The notes beneath the pieces were generated by a model. The model was not told the origin of the DNA. It did not search any database and saw only the letters and a program-made list of their open reading frames with translations. 64,000 bases of DNA, taken from contig CAZBDU010000009.1 in NCBI GenBank assembly GCA_964490725.1, forward strand, positions 30,001 through 94,000, in the 5' to 3' direction. Positions 62,391-64,000 of the stretch are shown one piece after another (within the stretch, counting starts at the first letter, position 1; each line of letters begins with the position of its first letter). Made by a program: the position numbers and the translations under genes. This stretch comes from CAZBDU01 sp964490725 (GTDB taxonomy: Bacteria > Spirochaetota > Spirochaetia > SZUA-6 > DRHE01).

Positions 62391-63803
62391 TCAGCGCACC
62401 GGCAGGAAGCGGATGTCCAGGGCGTCGGCCATCTCGGAGAGCTCGCCCAGGAGATGGGCGGGCACCACCGCCCAGTGCTGGCTCACGCCGCTCTCCAGCG
62501 CGCTTCGCAAGAGCTGGGGCACCTGCGGCTGCGCCCGGCAGTAGAGGTGGCAGTTGCCGTCCATCTTGAAGGGACCCGGAAGCGATTCGCCCTGGAAGGC
62601 CACCCACTTCAGCTTCTCTCCGTCCCAGACGGTGTTCACCACGGTCACCGGGCCGGGACGGTACTTGAAGAAGGTGACCGCTCCGGTAAAGCGGTCGGTG
62701 TTCTGGTACTCCACGTCGGGCACCACCTTGACCGGAAGGTCCGGGTCCCGGTTGGCGCTGTCGTGATAGCCGGCGTGGCCCAGAAGCAGCGCGTTGTCCC
62801 CGTAGTCCACGCTGAAGACCTCCGAGTAGAAGGGGTTGGCCCCGGTGAGCTGTCTGAGCAGATACATACCCACCCCTGCGGCCACGTCCGCCTCCATCGA
62901 GACCACCGCCCCGGAGTCGGACAGCCGGCGGTTGGTCAGACAGGGCCTCAACCCCAGGGCCCCGTGCATCTCCTCGATAACGTCGTTCATGGCCAGCACG
63001 GCCAGCCCCTCGGCGCGCATGATCTTCTCCAGGGCCAGGGCGTAGCGCGCGCCCTCCTCCAGGTTGCGCCGGTCCACCAGGATCTCCACCCCTTCGCGCT
63101 CCAGCTGACTCTGCAGGTCGCGGATCTCCGCTTCCCCCACCTCCCGGGCCAGGCCTCGCAGGCGCTCCACCTCCAGATAGCGCAGCTCCACCCCGTAGCG
63201 GGCCCGCAGGGCGAACTCGTCGACGTAGGTGGTGGACATCTGCGCGCAGGGGAAGGGCAGGACCCCGACCCGCAGGCGCTCCAGGCGCCGCCGAGCCGCC
63301 ATGGCCTGTACGCGCACGCCGATGAGGCGGTACACCTCGGGGTCCTCGGCGTGCCCCACCACGGCCCGGTACGAATAGCCTTCGCGGCGGAGCATGCCGC
63401 TGAGCTGCAGGGTGCACACCGGACCGGAGCCCTGGATCATGGTCTGGAAGAGAACGAACTCCGGGAGGGATGCCCAGGGAGAGAAGGTCCACAGGAGGAG
63501 CGGCAGCTCCCGCAGCCCCTCCAGCGCGGCGCGCACGATCTGGTCCTCACACCACATGAGCGGGCACAGCAAAAGACCATCCACCCCGGCGGCGCGGATC
63601 TGCTGTCCGGCCCGGCGCGCCTCCTCCACGGAGAACAGGAGGCCGGGGTATACCGGGTCCATGAGCGCCCGCAGCCGCTCCAGCGTCCGCTGGGCCACGC
63701 GGCCCACCTCCGCTGTGGTATCCGAATCGGCTCCCTGCAGCCCCACCTCGCGGAACCACGCGGAGGTCAGGAAGAGGACACCGATCCTGGGCTTCTGGTT
63801 CAT
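62391..63803 (-). CDS. L-fucose/L-arabinose isomerase-like protein
   Basis: This 470-aa protein has the two-domain arrangement of the L-fucose and L-arabinose isomerase superfamily, with an N-terminal Rossmann-like domain (RIGVLFLTSAWFREVGLQGA) and a C-terminal catalytic domain (MEADVAAGVGMYLLRQLTGA and EVFSVDYGDNALLLGHAGYH). The acidic residues Glu in SMEADV and the later NCHLYCRAQPQVPQ region are consistent with metal binding. It probably isomerises or rearranges the sugar sensed by the ROK regulator. A TTGACA-N16-TAGGAT promoter lies upstream. Confidence 0.82.
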   Translation of the reverse strand: MNQKPRIGVLFLTSAWFREVGLQGADSDTTAEVGRVAQRTLERLRALMDPVYPGLLFSVEEARRAGQQIRAAGVDGLLLCPLMWCEDQIVRAALEGLRELPLLLWTFSPWASLPEFVLFQTMIQGSGPVCTLQLSGMLRREGYSYRAVVGHAEDPEVYRLIGVRVQAMAARRRLERLRVGVLPFPCAQMSTTYVDEFALRARYGVELRYLEVERLRGLAREVGEAEIRDLQSQLEREGVEILVDRRNLEEGARYALALEKIMRAEGLAVLAMNDVIEEMHGALGLRPCLTNRRLSDSGAVVSMEADVAAGVGMYLLRQLTGANPFYSEVFSVDYGDNALLLGHAGYHDSANRDPDLPVKVVPDVEYQNTDRFTGAVTFFKYRPGPVTVVNTVWDGEKLKWVAFQGESLPGPFKMDGNCHLYCRAQPQVPQLLRSALESGVSQHWAVVPAHLLGELSEMADALDIRFLPVR

Positions 63804-63839
63804 GTCGCGATCCCCCGGGGCGATGTGACGCCCGAGGTC

Positions 63840-63867
63840 ATCCTAGCCGTGCAAGCCGCTTTGTCAA
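63840..63867 (-). promoter_or_regulatory. Promoter of the isomerase-like gene
   Basis: On the minus strand a perfect TTGACA (63862-63867) and TAGGAT (63840-63845) are 16 bases apart, about 36 bases before the start at 63803. Confidence 0.55.
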
Positions 63868-63933
63868 GCTGCCCGCGCCGGGCCGAAGGGCCGCGCCGCC
63901 CGCTCGTGCCGCCCACGCTGGCCACGCCGGGCC

Positions 63934-64000
63934 GTGGAGCGCCGGGCCGACGAGATCCTGGAGTGGACCAAGACCGTGAGCCGCTTTGCCAGCGAGAACC
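63934..64000 (+). CDS. Possible start of a gene running off the window
   Basis: From a GTG the frame reads VERRADEILEWTKTVSRFAS to the window end. The composition looks protein-like, but there is no ribosome-binding site and too little sequence to name it. It could also be an internal part of a longer frame. Confidence 0.3.
   Translation, partial: MERRADEILEWTKTVSRFASEN

Overview
The window looks like chromosome from a high-GC bacterium, most likely a free-living spirochaete. The pointers are indirect: a TRAP binding protein whose signal peptide ends in a GGQES-type mature start, a NADase-type glycan-binding domain protein, a sigma-like protein and a small secreted protein of kinds I associate with spirochaetes, and a tyrosine integrase relic of the type seen there. 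No rRNA or other strong phylogenetic marker is present, so this is a tentative assignment. No CRISPR array or intact insertion sequence was seen.

Layout. 1-4506: the end of a branched-chain amino acid ABC operon (livG, livF), then a cyclase-family hydrolase, a cupin and a two-subunit CoA-transferase, which together look like import and ring or acid catabolism. 4586-5177: a frameshifted relic. 5296-16980: an Lrp/AsnC regulator and a lactate-permease-family carrier facing a long rightward operon of M20 peptidase, M29-like enzyme, nitroreductase, a 99-aa protein and a complete dipeptide/oligopeptide ABC importer. These genes look less GC-rich than their neighbours. 17588-22322: a MarR-controlled heterodimeric ABC exporter with one degenerate ATP site. 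23077-29470: a UroD-family methyltransferase-like protein, a TRAP transporter (dctP, dctQ, dctM), a divergent FadR-type GntR regulator and an idonate-5-dehydrogenase-like enzyme, sharing a palindrome that carries both -35 elements, then OsmC.

29506-44209 is a cell-envelope and repeat-protein block: lipoproteins, a PEGA-domain trypsin-like protease, a VWA protein with a CsgG-like tail, an ankyrin-plus-TPR lipoprotein, a 1230-aa TPR protein with an embedded C39-like cysteine peptidase, and a secreted glycan-binding-domain protein. 44229-48298 is an island of broken mobile and polymorphic-toxin DNA: Rhs relics, an Rhs C-terminal gene translationally coupled to a small membrane protein (candidate toxin and immunity), MazF-like and STAS-like fragments and a truncated integrase, ending at a tRNA-Leu(GAG) gene that is the probable insertion site.

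48408-57120 is mostly housekeeping: TypA/BipA, AMP nucleosidase, a COG2403-type GTPase, ornithine carbamoyltransferase, a small secreted protein with a strong terminator, a DHH phosphoesterase, a sigma-like protein and XTP/dITP diphosphatase. 57157-63803 is a sugar-catabolism cluster (TIM-barrel isomerase, Gfo/Idh/MocA dehydrogenase, DegT aminotransferase, divergent ROK regulator, L-fucose/L-arabinose isomerase-like protein).

Functions are assigned from motifs and remembered family patterns only. Substrates of the transporters and catabolic clusters cannot be read from the sequence.
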